A stretch of DNA of 15,121 nt, taken from contig JAQVPT010000053.1 in the NCBI GenBank assembly GCA_028701945.1, positions 1-15,121 of the forward strand, written 5' to 3'. Origin of the DNA: Bacteroidales bacterium (GTDB taxonomy: Bacteria > Bacteroidota > Bacteroidia > Bacteroidales > ML635J-15). Made by a program: the position numbers and the translations under genes. Shown piece by piece: positions 1 to 7,447 of this stretch; position 1 is the stretch's first letter, and each line of letters begins with the position of its first letter. The notes under the pieces are model-generated. The model did not search any database and was not told the DNA's origin. It was given only the letters and a program-made list of their open reading frames with translations.

Positions 1-1809
1 TTTAATTGTTCGGATTGTATTCTCAATTTGTTTATTTACATCTTTGAGTAGTAGCTCTGCTTCTTTTTGTGCCGAACCAATTATCTGCTTTTTCTTTTGC
101 TTTAGGCTTTCGAGTTCTATAATATTTTCCTCAATAATTGCCTCCAGGGTTTTTTCTTGTTTGCGAATTTGTTGACGTTTACGTTCCCAATATTTTTTAT
201 CTCGCAAAACTCGTCGGAGAAATTTATCCATATTGGTTTGATCGTTTCCTGCTTTTTCTTTAGTTTTTTCGATAATATTCTGAGGCAACCCAATTCGTTG
301 AGCAATTTCAATTGCATAAGAGCTTCCCGGCATGCCTATCTCAAGAATAAAAGTAGGCTCCATTTTGTTTTGATCAATTAACATCGCTGCATTTTGGATC
401 CCTGGCGTATTTGAAGCCATTATCTTTAAATTTGAATAGTGCGTTGTTATTACACCAAAACAATTCTGTGTGTTAAGCTCTTCGAGTATTGCCTCGGCGA
501 TGGTTCCACCAATTACTGGGTCTGTGCCCGAACCAAATTCATCAATAACAACCAGAGTTTTGTTGTTAGCATTTTTTAAAAAATGCTTCATGTTAGTTAA
601 ATGTGAACTGTATGTACTTAGATCGTTTTCTATTGATTGTTGATCGCCGATATCCATAAAAATATTATCGAAAAGCCCAATTATTGATTGTCCTCCAACA
701 GGAACGGGAAGACCACATTGCACCATGTATGATATTAGAGCTGCTGTTTTTAGACTAACGCTTTTCCCTCCGGCATTTGGTCCTGATATCAATAAAATCC
801 GATTGTCTTTATCAAGTTTAAAGCTTGTAGGTACGATTTGCTTTTTCTCTTTTTTTAATGCGAGATAAAGAAGCGGGTGTTTTGCGTTAAATATATCAAG
901 TTGAGGCTGTTCGTCAATCGCTGGTTTGATAGCTTCAATTGATGCAGAAAACACTGCTTTTGCACGTATTACATCAAGCTCTGTAACCATGTTGACAATT
1001 GATTTCAACTCTTCCTGATAAGGTCTAAATTCATTTGTAATATCAAATAAAATTTTCTGTATTTCTCGATTTTCTTCAAATTCTAATTCGCGAATAGTAT
1101 TGTTTAATTCTACAACTTCTCGTGGTTCGATATATGATGTTTTTCCACTTGCCGATTCGTCATGAATTAACCCGTCGATTTTTCTTTTGAAACTAGATTC
1201 AATTGGAAGAACAAGCCTGCCATTAACCATTGTTGCAGATAGATCTCGATTTACCCAACCATTATCTCTAATTTTGCCTAGAATATTATTAAGACTTTTG
1301 CTAACAGAGCTTTGTGATGTTAGTAGGTTTTTTCGTATTTCTTTAAGTCCTGGAGAAGCATTGTCTTTAATAGTATTGTTTTTTGATAGAATTGCATCAA
1401 TCCTGTCCGATAAGTATTTTGGGAAAACTAAGTCTTTTATCTTGTTTTTTAAAGTAGGGAATTCATTTTTATCATCATTCCTAAAAAAGTTTAGTAAACC
1501 TTTACTGTTATCGAGAATAATACGAATATCAGTGAGCTCAAAAACCTGCAAGCTGCTTCCTTCTACTCTTAGTTTAGCTGTTATATTACTTGTTTCGGGA
1601 TATAATTTTACAGGATAATTGTCTTTGAGGTTAAAAATAGTTGTCATTTCTTGAATTTCGTCCAACGATGCTCTTATTGAAGAAGCATTATTAGAGAACA
1701 CCATTTCGTCAACTAACAGTTTGGCAGCATTGCCCAAACAAGCCGCTCTTATTTTGTTACGAATTAGATCAAACCCAATTTTACTCTCAAAGTTTTGCGG
1801 ATATATCAT
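1..1809 (-). CDS. mutS2: Endonuclease MutS2, partial (C-terminus beyond window edge)
   Basis: The frame is open from an ATG at 1809 down to base 1, giving 603 residues without a stop. The family is usually near 780-800 aa, so roughly the last 180 residues, including the expected C-terminal Smr nuclease domain, lie outside the window. The N-terminal part (about 1-300) matches the MutS core/lever region without the mismatch-recognition domain. The ABC-type ATPase follows, with Walker A GPNAGGKS at residues 343-350 and Walker B VVIDEFGSGTDP ending at 431 (D423, E424). After the ATPase comes a Lys/Glu/Gln-rich coiled coil (about 515-603). MutS2 proteins are known as recombination suppressors that bind branched DNA, and in Bacillus as factors acting on collided ribosomes; which role applies here cannot be read from sequence. 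The gene lies 54 bp downstream of the methyltransferase gene on the same strand and has its own -7-like element. Identification is firm. Confidence 0.95.
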   Translation of the reverse strand, partial: MIYPQNFESKIGFDLIRNKIRAACLGNAAKLLVDEMVFSNNASSIRASLDEIQEMTTIFNLKDNYPVKLYPETSNITAKLRVEGSSLQVFELTDIRIILDNSKGLLNFFRNDDKNEFPTLKNKIKDLVFPKYLSDRIDAILSKNNTIKDNASPGLKEIRKNLLTSQSSVSKSLNNILGKIRDNGWVNRDLSATMVNGRLVLPIESSFKRKIDGLIHDESASGKTSYIEPREVVELNNTIRELEFEENREIQKILFDITNEFRPYQEELKSIVNMVTELDVIRAKAVFSASIEAIKPAIDEQPQLDIFNAKHPLLYLALKKEKKQIVPTSFKLDKDNRILLISGPNAGGKSVSLKTAALISYMVQCGLPVPVGGQSIIGLFDNIFMDIGDQQSIENDLSTYSSHLTNMKHFLKNANNKTLVVIDEFGSGTDPVIGGTIAEAILEELNTQNCFGVITTHYSNLKIMASNTPGIQNAAMLIDQNKMEPTFILEIGMPGSSYAIEIAQRIGLPQNIIEKTKEKAGNDQTNMDKFLRRVLRDKKYWERKRQQIRKQEKTLEAIIEENIIELESLKQKKKQIIGSAQKEAELLLKDVNKQIENTIRTIK

Positions 1810-1824
1810 TTATTAAAATTTTTA

Positions 1825-1832
1825 CAAAAATA
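1825..1832 (-). promoter_or_regulatory. Candidate -7 promoter element for mutS2
   Basis: On the minus strand these bases read TATTTTTG, a full match to the Bacteroidota -7 consensus TAnnTTTG. The element ends only 15 bp before the mutS2 ATG, so the leader would be very short. No clear TTTG -33 box sits 19 bp upstream. The match is seen; its activity is inferred. Confidence 0.4.
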
Positions 1833-1863
1833 GAAAATCTTTTAGTAATGGAAACTGAACAGT

Positions 1864-2496
1864 TTAACACTTCTTCAATATCAACACTCTAGCTCCGTCC
1901 GAATAAACCATTTCTAATTCAAATTTTTGACATATATACTGAAAACTTGCTGGCGAATAAAAGCAAACATGAGTAGGATCTCTGATATAATACCAATTTA
2001 CAAATTTATTAGGGTTTAGGTTAAGTTCGGTCATTATCAACAATAAACCGCCTGATTTAAGATGAGATAAAATCGTTTCCAATTCTTTTGTAGGAGAAAA
2101 AAAATGTTCAAAACACTCAGTGGCAAAAATAAAATCGTAAGTTTTATACGGGAGTTTAGGAAAGAAAAAAGGGTCATAGTAATCGCAGTTTATATTTTGT
2201 AAATTAAGAAGTTTAGCCAAAACAGAATCAGGGCCACAGCCATAATCAAGACCATGCATATTTATTTCAAGATATGGTAAACTAGGTTCTATAATGCGAT
2301 TAAGAAAATCGACATAGCCTTTTGCGTTAATGTTGTTTTCATGAAGAACATATCTTTTTTTCTCTTCGTCTGCTTCTAAATATGACTCAGGAGAAAGAAA
2401 AACTAATTCGCAAACCGAGCAAGTAAAATACTTTTTACCATTAAAACTGCTTTCTTTAACATTTGATGTGTGATTATGACATAATGGGCATTTCAT
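1864..2496 (-). CDS. Class I SAM-dependent methyltransferase with N-terminal zinc-ribbon-like motif
   Basis: This 210-aa cytosolic protein has no signal peptide. Residues 3-29 carry two CxxC pairs (C3/C6 and C26/C29), typical of a small zinc ribbon seen in front of Methyltransf_23/11-type domains. The SAM-binding glycine motif is LDYGCGPD (83-90), and TECFEHF (126-132) is the post-II region common in this superfamily. A later RDPTHVCFYS motif (172-181) resembles the active-site-side segment of sugar or small-molecule methyltransferases of this group. The substrate cannot be deduced. The ATG at 2496 is chosen because it directly precedes the first CxxC and because a -7 element lies 17 bp upstream. 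It is co-directional with mutS2, but the 54-bp gap and second promoter suggest they can be transcribed separately. Confidence 0.85.
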   Translation of the reverse strand: MKCPLCHNHTSNVKESSFNGKKYFTCSVCELVFLSPESYLEADEEKKRYVLHENNINAKGYVDFLNRIIEPSLPYLEINMHGLDYGCGPDSVLAKLLNLQNINCDYYDPFFFPKLPYKTYDFIFATECFEHFFSPTKELETILSHLKSGGLLLIMTELNLNPNKFVNWYYIRDPTHVCFYSPASFQYICQKFELEMVYSDGARVLILKKC

Positions 2497-2513
2497 CGGA
2501 TAGTAATTTACGA

Positions 2514-2521
2514 CAAAAATA
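2514..2521 (-). promoter_or_regulatory. Candidate -7 promoter element for the methyltransferase gene
   Basis: The minus-strand reading is TATTTTTG, a full TAnnTTTG match, located 17 bp before the start codon. The surrounding 15 bp (plus strand acaaaaatagaaaat, 2513-2527) are identical to 1824-1838 in front of mutS2. No good -33 TTTG is visible at the usual spacing. Confidence 0.45.
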
Positions 2522-2860
2522 GAAAATATTTTGATAGGAAAACGGATGAATTGAAAAGTTGGAAGGAGTAAAAGAGTAATACCAATTCAATTATTGGTGT
2601 CCCAGCAGGTAGTATCAAATTGCCCACACGTGCATTTTCGCTTTTAACTTACGATTTTTTGTTCTTGCGTCCACTAAAAATTATTGTAATAGTATATGTA
2701 TGCTGAGCCTGCAAAATTTATTGGATTAAGACACTTTTCATAAAGCAAATGATTATAAATACCTACAATTTTACTTAATTAAATAAGCTGCTTTTTTTAA
2801 TAAGTTTACGTTACACCTTTAAAAGTTTCATTTTGTAGAATTTTACTTGTAAATTTTTAT

Positions 2861-2868
2861 TATCTTGC
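2861..2868 (+). promoter_or_regulatory. Candidate -7 promoter element for the amidase gene
   Basis: TATCTTGC followed by acc resembles the common Bacteroidota form TATCTTTGC with one T missing. It ends 26 bp before the chosen ATG at 2895. A TTTG lies at 2832-2835, but the 25-bp spacing is longer than the usual 19. The position also argues against starting the protein at the TTG inside this element. Confidence 0.35.
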
Positions 2869-2894
2869 ACCTAATTGTTATAAAATATCTAAAT

Positions 2895-5800
2895 ATGAGA
2901 AAAATACTTACTATTATCCTTATGGTGCTTACTATTAGTGGCTTTTCACAAGTCAATTTCACAAGCATATCTTCATTTTACGAAGACGAAACAAGCATAA
3001 AAATTTACCGCATAGATGAAAACATAAGCCTAAATGACAATAGAGGCTATGGTTTTAAACTTGCACCTCCGGTAGAATACACATCATTTGCTATCGGTTG
3101 GATGGGAGAAACCAATAATTTTTTAGCAGGTAATTTTGATATTGTTTATAAAGTTCATAAACCGAAACATGGCTGGTCTAACTGGAAAACTGACGACGGG
3201 TTCACAAATCCAGATGAAACCAAAAATGGCTTTTATCAGTCTGATTTATTGTTCGGAATTGATGAATATACCCATGATTCTATAGAGTTTTACATCCATT
3301 GTCCAGAAGGAGAAGAAATTACAGAACTTTATTTAATTCTAATAGATATTAGTAAAACTATTGATCCTGATGCAGACATGAACATAATTACAAGTCCTAG
3401 CAGAGCTTGTCCTGAGTTACCAGCAATAATTCCACGTTCTGCGTGGTGCGGTTCATATTCGGCATGTTTAAATCCAACATATTCGGTTACTTATATCACG
3501 GCAAACGAGACACATACTGTTATTCATCATGGAGCAAGTCCAGATTCTTATACTGATGGCTATGCAGTTGTGCGTTCATATTGGAATTATCACGTAAACA
3601 CAAACGGGTGGAGTGATATTGGTTATAATTATCTTGTCGATAAATATGGAAACCTTATTCAAGGCAGACATAATCCTGGAATCCCTAATCAGGATGTTAA
3701 AGGTGCTCATGCAGGTTCGTCAAATTCTTATTCAATAGGAATAAATTTTTTGGGAAATTCGGATGCGGTAAATACTGCACCCACTACTCCGCAAGTACAA
3801 AAATGTTCTGAATTTCTTGCTTGGTGGTATGATCATAAAAACTTTGACCCCACATCATCAGCAAGTATTTTAAACCAAGCAGGACCAATTTGGGTAACTC
3901 TACCGCGTATTTGTGGACATAAAGATGTTAATCCAGGCGGAACAACATGCCCCGGAAATGCACTATACGCTTTGTTGCCGAGCATTAAAACTCAAACAAA
4001 TCAGATTATTCTTGATTGCTCTGCTCCATCAGATAATGAATCGCCAACTACTTCAATATCAACTGACCGCAATTGGTATAATGCAAAATTTGAAACTAAT
4101 TTTTCAGATGCAGATAATTCTGGAGGAACAGGCGTTAAATATAGTTTTTACCAAATTATGGATTACAGTGGAATCGAGTGGCGTGCCAACGGCAACAATG
4201 GATTTTTAAATGACAATTTTCAAACTGAAATTAATTCGGACTGGACAGATTTTAGCGGAAATTGGTCTATAAATTCAAATCATTTATTACAAGCTGATGA
4301 AGTAACCACAAATTCAAATATTTATGCAAATGTTACACAAGAATCAGGGAATATTTATTTGTACCATTGGCAGCAAAAAATAGCAGGCTCAGGGTCGAAC
4401 AAAAGAGCAGGGATGCACTTTTTCTGCAGCAATCCATCTGGTGAAGGCAGAGGGAATTCATATATGGTATATTTGCGAGCAGACAGTAATACCATCCAAA
4501 TTTACGAATACGATACCGACTCATACAATAATACAAATGGGTGGTACACCAGCACAGATTTTACAATAAACGCTAATCAGTTTTATGATGTCAAAATAAT
4601 ATTAAACACTATTACTGGCGAAATATCTGTGTATATTAATAATGTATTAGCAGCGAGTGCGACAGACCCAACGCCTCTAACATCAGGCTCGGCAATTTCA
4701 TTGCGTTCAGGCGAATGCCAAGTTGAATATGACGATGTTAAAGTTTATAAGGCAAGAGGAAACACAATAGACGTAATTCCTGAGATATCGTCAAATGCAG
4801 ATATCAGATATCAAAGCTTAACAGCAACTCAAGAAGCTGGACGAATAAGAACTGTTTTAGTTGACAACTCAAATAATTGGTCGGAAAGTGTATCTAAAAA
4901 TGTTTTTACAGATTTTGAAGCACCAATAACAACTATTGCAACAGAGAATAATAACGATTGGGAAACTGCCGATTTTACAGCAAATTTTACAGATATTGAT
5001 GAACTGAGTGGAATAGAAAAAAGTATGTACTGTGTATCTGATTATAATGGAAATAAATGGACTGCAAACGCAGAAAGAGGATTTGCTTATAATAATTTCG
5101 ATTCAGAAATAGGCACAGATTGGGTTTCTCAAACAGGTACATGGGGAAACTCCGGAGGCAATCTTGTTCAAACTGATGAAACCGATGGAAACACTAATAT
5201 ATACGGCTATATTAATCACGATTTATCAAACAGGTATCTTTATGAATTTGATCTCAAAGTAGATGGAAGTGGCACAGATAAACGTGCTGGATTTCACTTT
5301 TTTGCAGATGACCCAACTTTAACTAATCGTGGCAACGGATATTTTATCTGGTTTCGCCTGATAACTCAACAATTAGAATTTTATAAAGTGGAAGGTGATG
5401 TATTCTCGCTCGAAAAATCTTTTGATATTGAATTTAATGAAAATCAGTGGTATAATATAAAACTTATTTTCGATAGAATTAACGGAGATACATTTGCTTA
5501 TATGGACGATATGTTGGTCGGTGAATATAAAGATGCAGCACCATATTCAAGCGGAAATTATATTTCATTCAGGAGCGGAAATTCTATTATGTCGATAGAT
5601 AATTTAAGAGTTTATCGATCAAGATATTCTAATTTGGGATTAGATGTGATTGTAGGCAATGCATTAGCAGATATTAGATATCAGAGCATTTCTCCAGAAA
5701 ATGAGGCTGCGAGAATATATTCAATAGTGCATGATTCTGCAAAAAATATTTCGGCACTTGCAACTTATACTCAAAAAGTTGACTGGACACAGCCATCTTC

Positions 5801-6809
5801 TGTTGTAACGGTTAATGATGGGATTTTATCAGATATTGATGTTACTGCTGAATTTAGTGAGATTTCTGCCAGTTGGACGTCTTCCAGTGATGTGAATTCT
5901 GGAATCGTTGCGTACTATTATGCGGTAGGAACAAGTCCTGGAGCTACAGATTTTATTTCATGGACAAATAATGGCACAAATTTAAGTTTTACAAATTCAT
6001 CTATCACATTAGTTTTAGGAACTACTTATTATGTTAATGTAAAAGCAGAAAATGGAGCTGGTTTATTTTCTGGTGTTACCACATCAGATGGATGCTTAGC
6101 TTCATTATCGATTGGATGTCCTGCGAACTTTTCTGTTTGTATTTCTGATACCCCTATAACACTTGAAGGAGCAAGTCCTGTTGGAGGAGTTTATTCTGGA
6201 CCAGGAGTTACAGACGGCATTTTTAATCCACAAACTGCTAATGTAGGTACAGATACAATTACTTATACTTATCAAACAGAAACATGTCAATTTTATATTA
6301 CGGTAAACGAACTGCCGGTAGTTTCATGTCCCGAAAACATTACTGTTACTGCCGAAAGCTCTCCTGTTCCACTGCAAGGCGGAAGTCCAGAAGGCGGAGA
6401 ATATTCAATAGATGGTGCGCCAATATCATATATAAACCCTGCGAATTATGAAATCGGAGATTATACAATAATCTACACATATATAGATGAAATATCAGGT
6501 TGTTCGGCATCTTGCTCTTATGGTCTAAATATTACTCCGTATGTAAATGTTTCAGCTTTTGAGCAGTCTGATTTTGTAATATATCCAAACCCAAATAACG
6601 GTGATTTTACTTTGATAATTTCAAATAAGCAAAACGATATTGTTGCAGAAATCATCAATTTACAAGGACAAGTTTTACGCAGTAAAAAAATACAATCGAA
6701 TACAGATAAAGTCGAATTTAATGGGCTAAATATGAGCTCGGGAATTTATTTGCTAAAATTAAGCTCAAATGAGCAAGTTATTATTGAAAAGATAATTATA
6801 CAAAAATAA
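2895..6809 (+). CDS. T9SS-secreted N-acetylmuramoyl-L-alanine amidase (PGRP/amidase_2 type), multidomain
   Basis: This 1304-aa protein starts at ATG 2895, where a clean signal peptide begins (MRKILTIILMVLTISGFSQ). Residues about 20-165 form a beta-rich domain with a GWSNW motif, like the N-terminal domain preceding PGRP domains in some actinobacterial amidases (from memory). Residues about 177-365 are the zinc amidase: IPRSAW, VIHH (H211/H212), DIGYNYLVD with Y244, GAHAG, SIGINFLG, CGHKDV (H342) and TTCPG (C352). One histidine of the HH pair, H342 and C352 fit the zinc ligands, and Y244 the catalytic Tyr, so it looks active. Two similar modules follow (382-664 and 675-955), each with a jelly-roll/LamG-like core, then an FN3-like segment (about 965-1065), two short Ig/PKD-like repeats (about 1066-1215) and a type A sorting domain (about 1226-1304, YPNPNNGDF). 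It likely cleaves peptidoglycan outside its own cell or at the surface; the target is unknown. Confidence 0.9.
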   Translation: MRKILTIILMVLTISGFSQVNFTSISSFYEDETSIKIYRIDENISLNDNRGYGFKLAPPVEYTSFAIGWMGETNNFLAGNFDIVYKVHKPKHGWSNWKTDDGFTNPDETKNGFYQSDLLFGIDEYTHDSIEFYIHCPEGEEITELYLILIDISKTIDPDADMNIITSPSRACPELPAIIPRSAWCGSYSACLNPTYSVTYITANETHTVIHHGASPDSYTDGYAVVRSYWNYHVNTNGWSDIGYNYLVDKYGNLIQGRHNPGIPNQDVKGAHAGSSNSYSIGINFLGNSDAVNTAPTTPQVQKCSEFLAWWYDHKNFDPTSSASILNQAGPIWVTLPRICGHKDVNPGGTTCPGNALYALLPSIKTQTNQIILDCSAPSDNESPTTSISTDRNWYNAKFETNFSDADNSGGTGVKYSFYQIMDYSGIEWRANGNNGFLNDNFQTEINSDWTDFSGNWSINSNHLLQADEVTTNSNIYANVTQESGNIYLYHWQQKIAGSGSNKRAGMHFFCSNPSGEGRGNSYMVYLRADSNTIQIYEYDTDSYNNTNGWYTSTDFTINANQFYDVKIILNTITGEISVYINNVLAASATDPTPLTSGSAISLRSGECQVEYDDVKVYKARGNTIDVIPEISSNADIRYQSLTATQEAGRIRTVLVDNSNNWSESVSKNVFTDFEAPITTIATENNNDWETADFTANFTDIDELSGIEKSMYCVSDYNGNKWTANAERGFAYNNFDSEIGTDWVSQTGTWGNSGGNLVQTDETDGNTNIYGYINHDLSNRYLYEFDLKVDGSGTDKRAGFHFFADDPTLTNRGNGYFIWFRLITQQLEFYKVEGDVFSLEKSFDIEFNENQWYNIKLIFDRINGDTFAYMDDMLVGEYKDAAPYSSGNYISFRSGNSIMSIDNLRVYRSRYSNLGLDVIVGNALADIRYQSISPENEAARIYSIVHDSAKNISALATYTQKVDWTQPSSVVTVNDGILSDIDVTAEFSEISASWTSSSDVNSGIVAYYYAVGTSPGATDFISWTNNGTNLSFTNSSITLVLGTTYYVNVKAENGAGLFSGVTTSDGCLASLSIGCPANFSVCISDTPITLEGASPVGGVYSGPGVTDGIFNPQTANVGTDTITYTYQTETCQFYITVNELPVVSCPENITVTAESSPVPLQGGSPEGGEYSIDGAPISYINPANYEIGDYTIIYTYIDEISGCSASCSYGLNITPYVNVSAFEQSDFVIYPNPNNGDFTLIISNKQNDIVAEIINLQGQVLRSKKIQSNTDKVEFNGLNMSSGIYLLKLSSNEQVIIEKIIIQK
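4038..5759 (+). repeat. Two tandem duplicated modules inside the amidase protein
   Basis: Residues 382-664 (bases 4038-4886) and 675-955 (4917-5759) align along their length. Shared landmarks are W.AN...GF, F..EI..DW, a GSG..KRAG.HFF block (508-520 region and its partner near 800-813 in TTG-start numbering; subtract 10 for the chosen start), RGN.Y, SFRSG/SLRSG and a closing ADIRYQS. The central part looks like a concanavalin/LamG-type jelly roll, so carbohydrate or peptidoglycan binding is plausible but inferred. DNA identity is much lower than protein similarity, so this is an old duplication. Confidence 0.75.
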
Positions 6810-6850
6810 CCACAAGACATCAAACAATAGGATACAAAAACATATATTTC

Positions 6851-6880
6851 AAAAAAATACACTAAGTGTTTTTCGTTTTA
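6851..6880 (+). terminator. Weak candidate terminator after the amidase gene
   Basis: An A-rich run, the inverted repeat ACAC-taa-GTGT and a T-rich run (TTTTTCGTTTT) follow the amidase stop by about 40 bp. Only 4 GC-containing pairs are strong, plus a few A-T pairs after a mismatch, so stability is low. The core ACACTAAGTGT is palindromic and could instead be a protein-binding site. Confidence 0.3.
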
Positions 6881-6895
6881 TCTTATAATTTTTAT

Positions 6896-6903
6896 TAAAT
6901 TTA
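6896..6903 (+). promoter_or_regulatory. Candidate -7 element for the three-gene adhesin operon
   Basis: TAAATTTA differs from TAnnTTTG only at the last base and lies 23 bp before the ATG at 6927. A TTTTCG about 20 bp upstream is a poor -33 match. It is placed where an operon promoter is expected, but the evidence is weak. Confidence 0.3.
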
Positions 6904-6926
6904 CGCTCAGAAAAAGAGTTGTTGTT

Positions 6927-7445
6927 ATGGTAAGAGAAATTGTTTTATTAGTTTTCATGGCATTAAGCATCATTGGCTATTCACAAGAGAATAATCTTGA
7001 TGAATTTGTTGCAAACCAACAAGCTAAATTAATTTATGACCAATCAAACTTAGTACAGGCTCCAAACACTAATGTTTTTTTAATACCACCCGAACATTTT
7101 GTTGCAGATTCTACGATAAATGGTTTTACACATCCTGGTTCAGCGACAACTATTCAGGTTATCGAGATTCCCGACAAACCATATACAGTAATTGATGGGG
7201 CGATGAGCGAAAAATATATAAACTCGCAAGGTTATATTTATAAAACTCGTCAGGAAATATTAACCGAAACTGGCAAAAACGCAGTAATATATTTTGTTGG
7301 ATTTACATCAAATGATATTGAATACGAAAGAGCCATGTTCTTTTCTGGCGAGCAAAATACTATATGGATAAATATAAATTATCCATTAAGTATTAAAAAG
7401 CTCATATTTCCGGCAATCGAAGCAACCCTCAAATCAGTTCAATAA
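6927..7445 (+). CDS. Small secreted protein of unknown function, first gene of adhesin operon
   Basis: This 172-aa protein has a signal peptide ending near residue 20 (MVREIVLLVFMALSIIGYSQ) and no further membrane segment or sorting domain, so it should be periplasmic or released. The body contains an IPPEHF motif (53-58), a following NGFTHPGSATTIQVIEIP stretch (65-82) and a C-terminal part with GEQNTIWININYP (141-153). From memory this pattern resembles small bacterial proteins with a PsbP/DcrB-like alpha-beta fold, but I do not recognise a named family and do not assign a function. Its stop is 2 bp before the start of the large SprB-repeat gene, so the two are almost certainly co-transcribed. 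A role in export, folding or surface attachment of that protein is a context-based guess. Confidence 0.8.
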   Translation: MVREIVLLVFMALSIIGYSQENNLDEFVANQQAKLIYDQSNLVQAPNTNVFLIPPEHFVADSTINGFTHPGSATTIQVIEIPDKPYTVIDGAMSEKYINSQGYIYKTRQEILTETGKNAVIYFVGFTSNDIEYERAMFFSGEQNTIWININYPLSIKKLIFPAIEATLKSVQ

Positions 7446-7447
7446 AT

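Larger units (their letters stand above)
2497..2894. other. Intergenic region between divergent units; no gene seen
   Basis: About 400 bp separate the minus-strand methyltransferase from the plus-strand amidase. I see no convincing ORF or RNA gene. It holds the methyltransferase -7 element (2514-2521), a small 6-bp inverted repeat (ACCAAT/ATTGGT, 2581-2598), a stretch around 2598-2682 with more C and G than its surroundings and a CACACGTG core, and a candidate amidase promoter at the right end. The 2598-2682 stretch could be a remnant of a dispersed repeat or mobile element, but nothing in the window proves this. Confidence 0.5.

Noticed and set aside
1187..1618. 143-aa plus-strand open frame
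   Set aside because: It is fully antisense to the conserved mutS2 coding region and has no recognisable domain.
1..1809. mutS2 as a truncated pseudogene lacking its Smr domain
   Set aside because: The frame is open to the very first base, so the missing end is explained by the window edge.
2865..2894. TTG start giving a 10-residue N-terminal extension of the amidase
   Set aside because: It lies inside the -7-like element and puts extra residues before an otherwise ideal signal peptide starting at ATG 2895.
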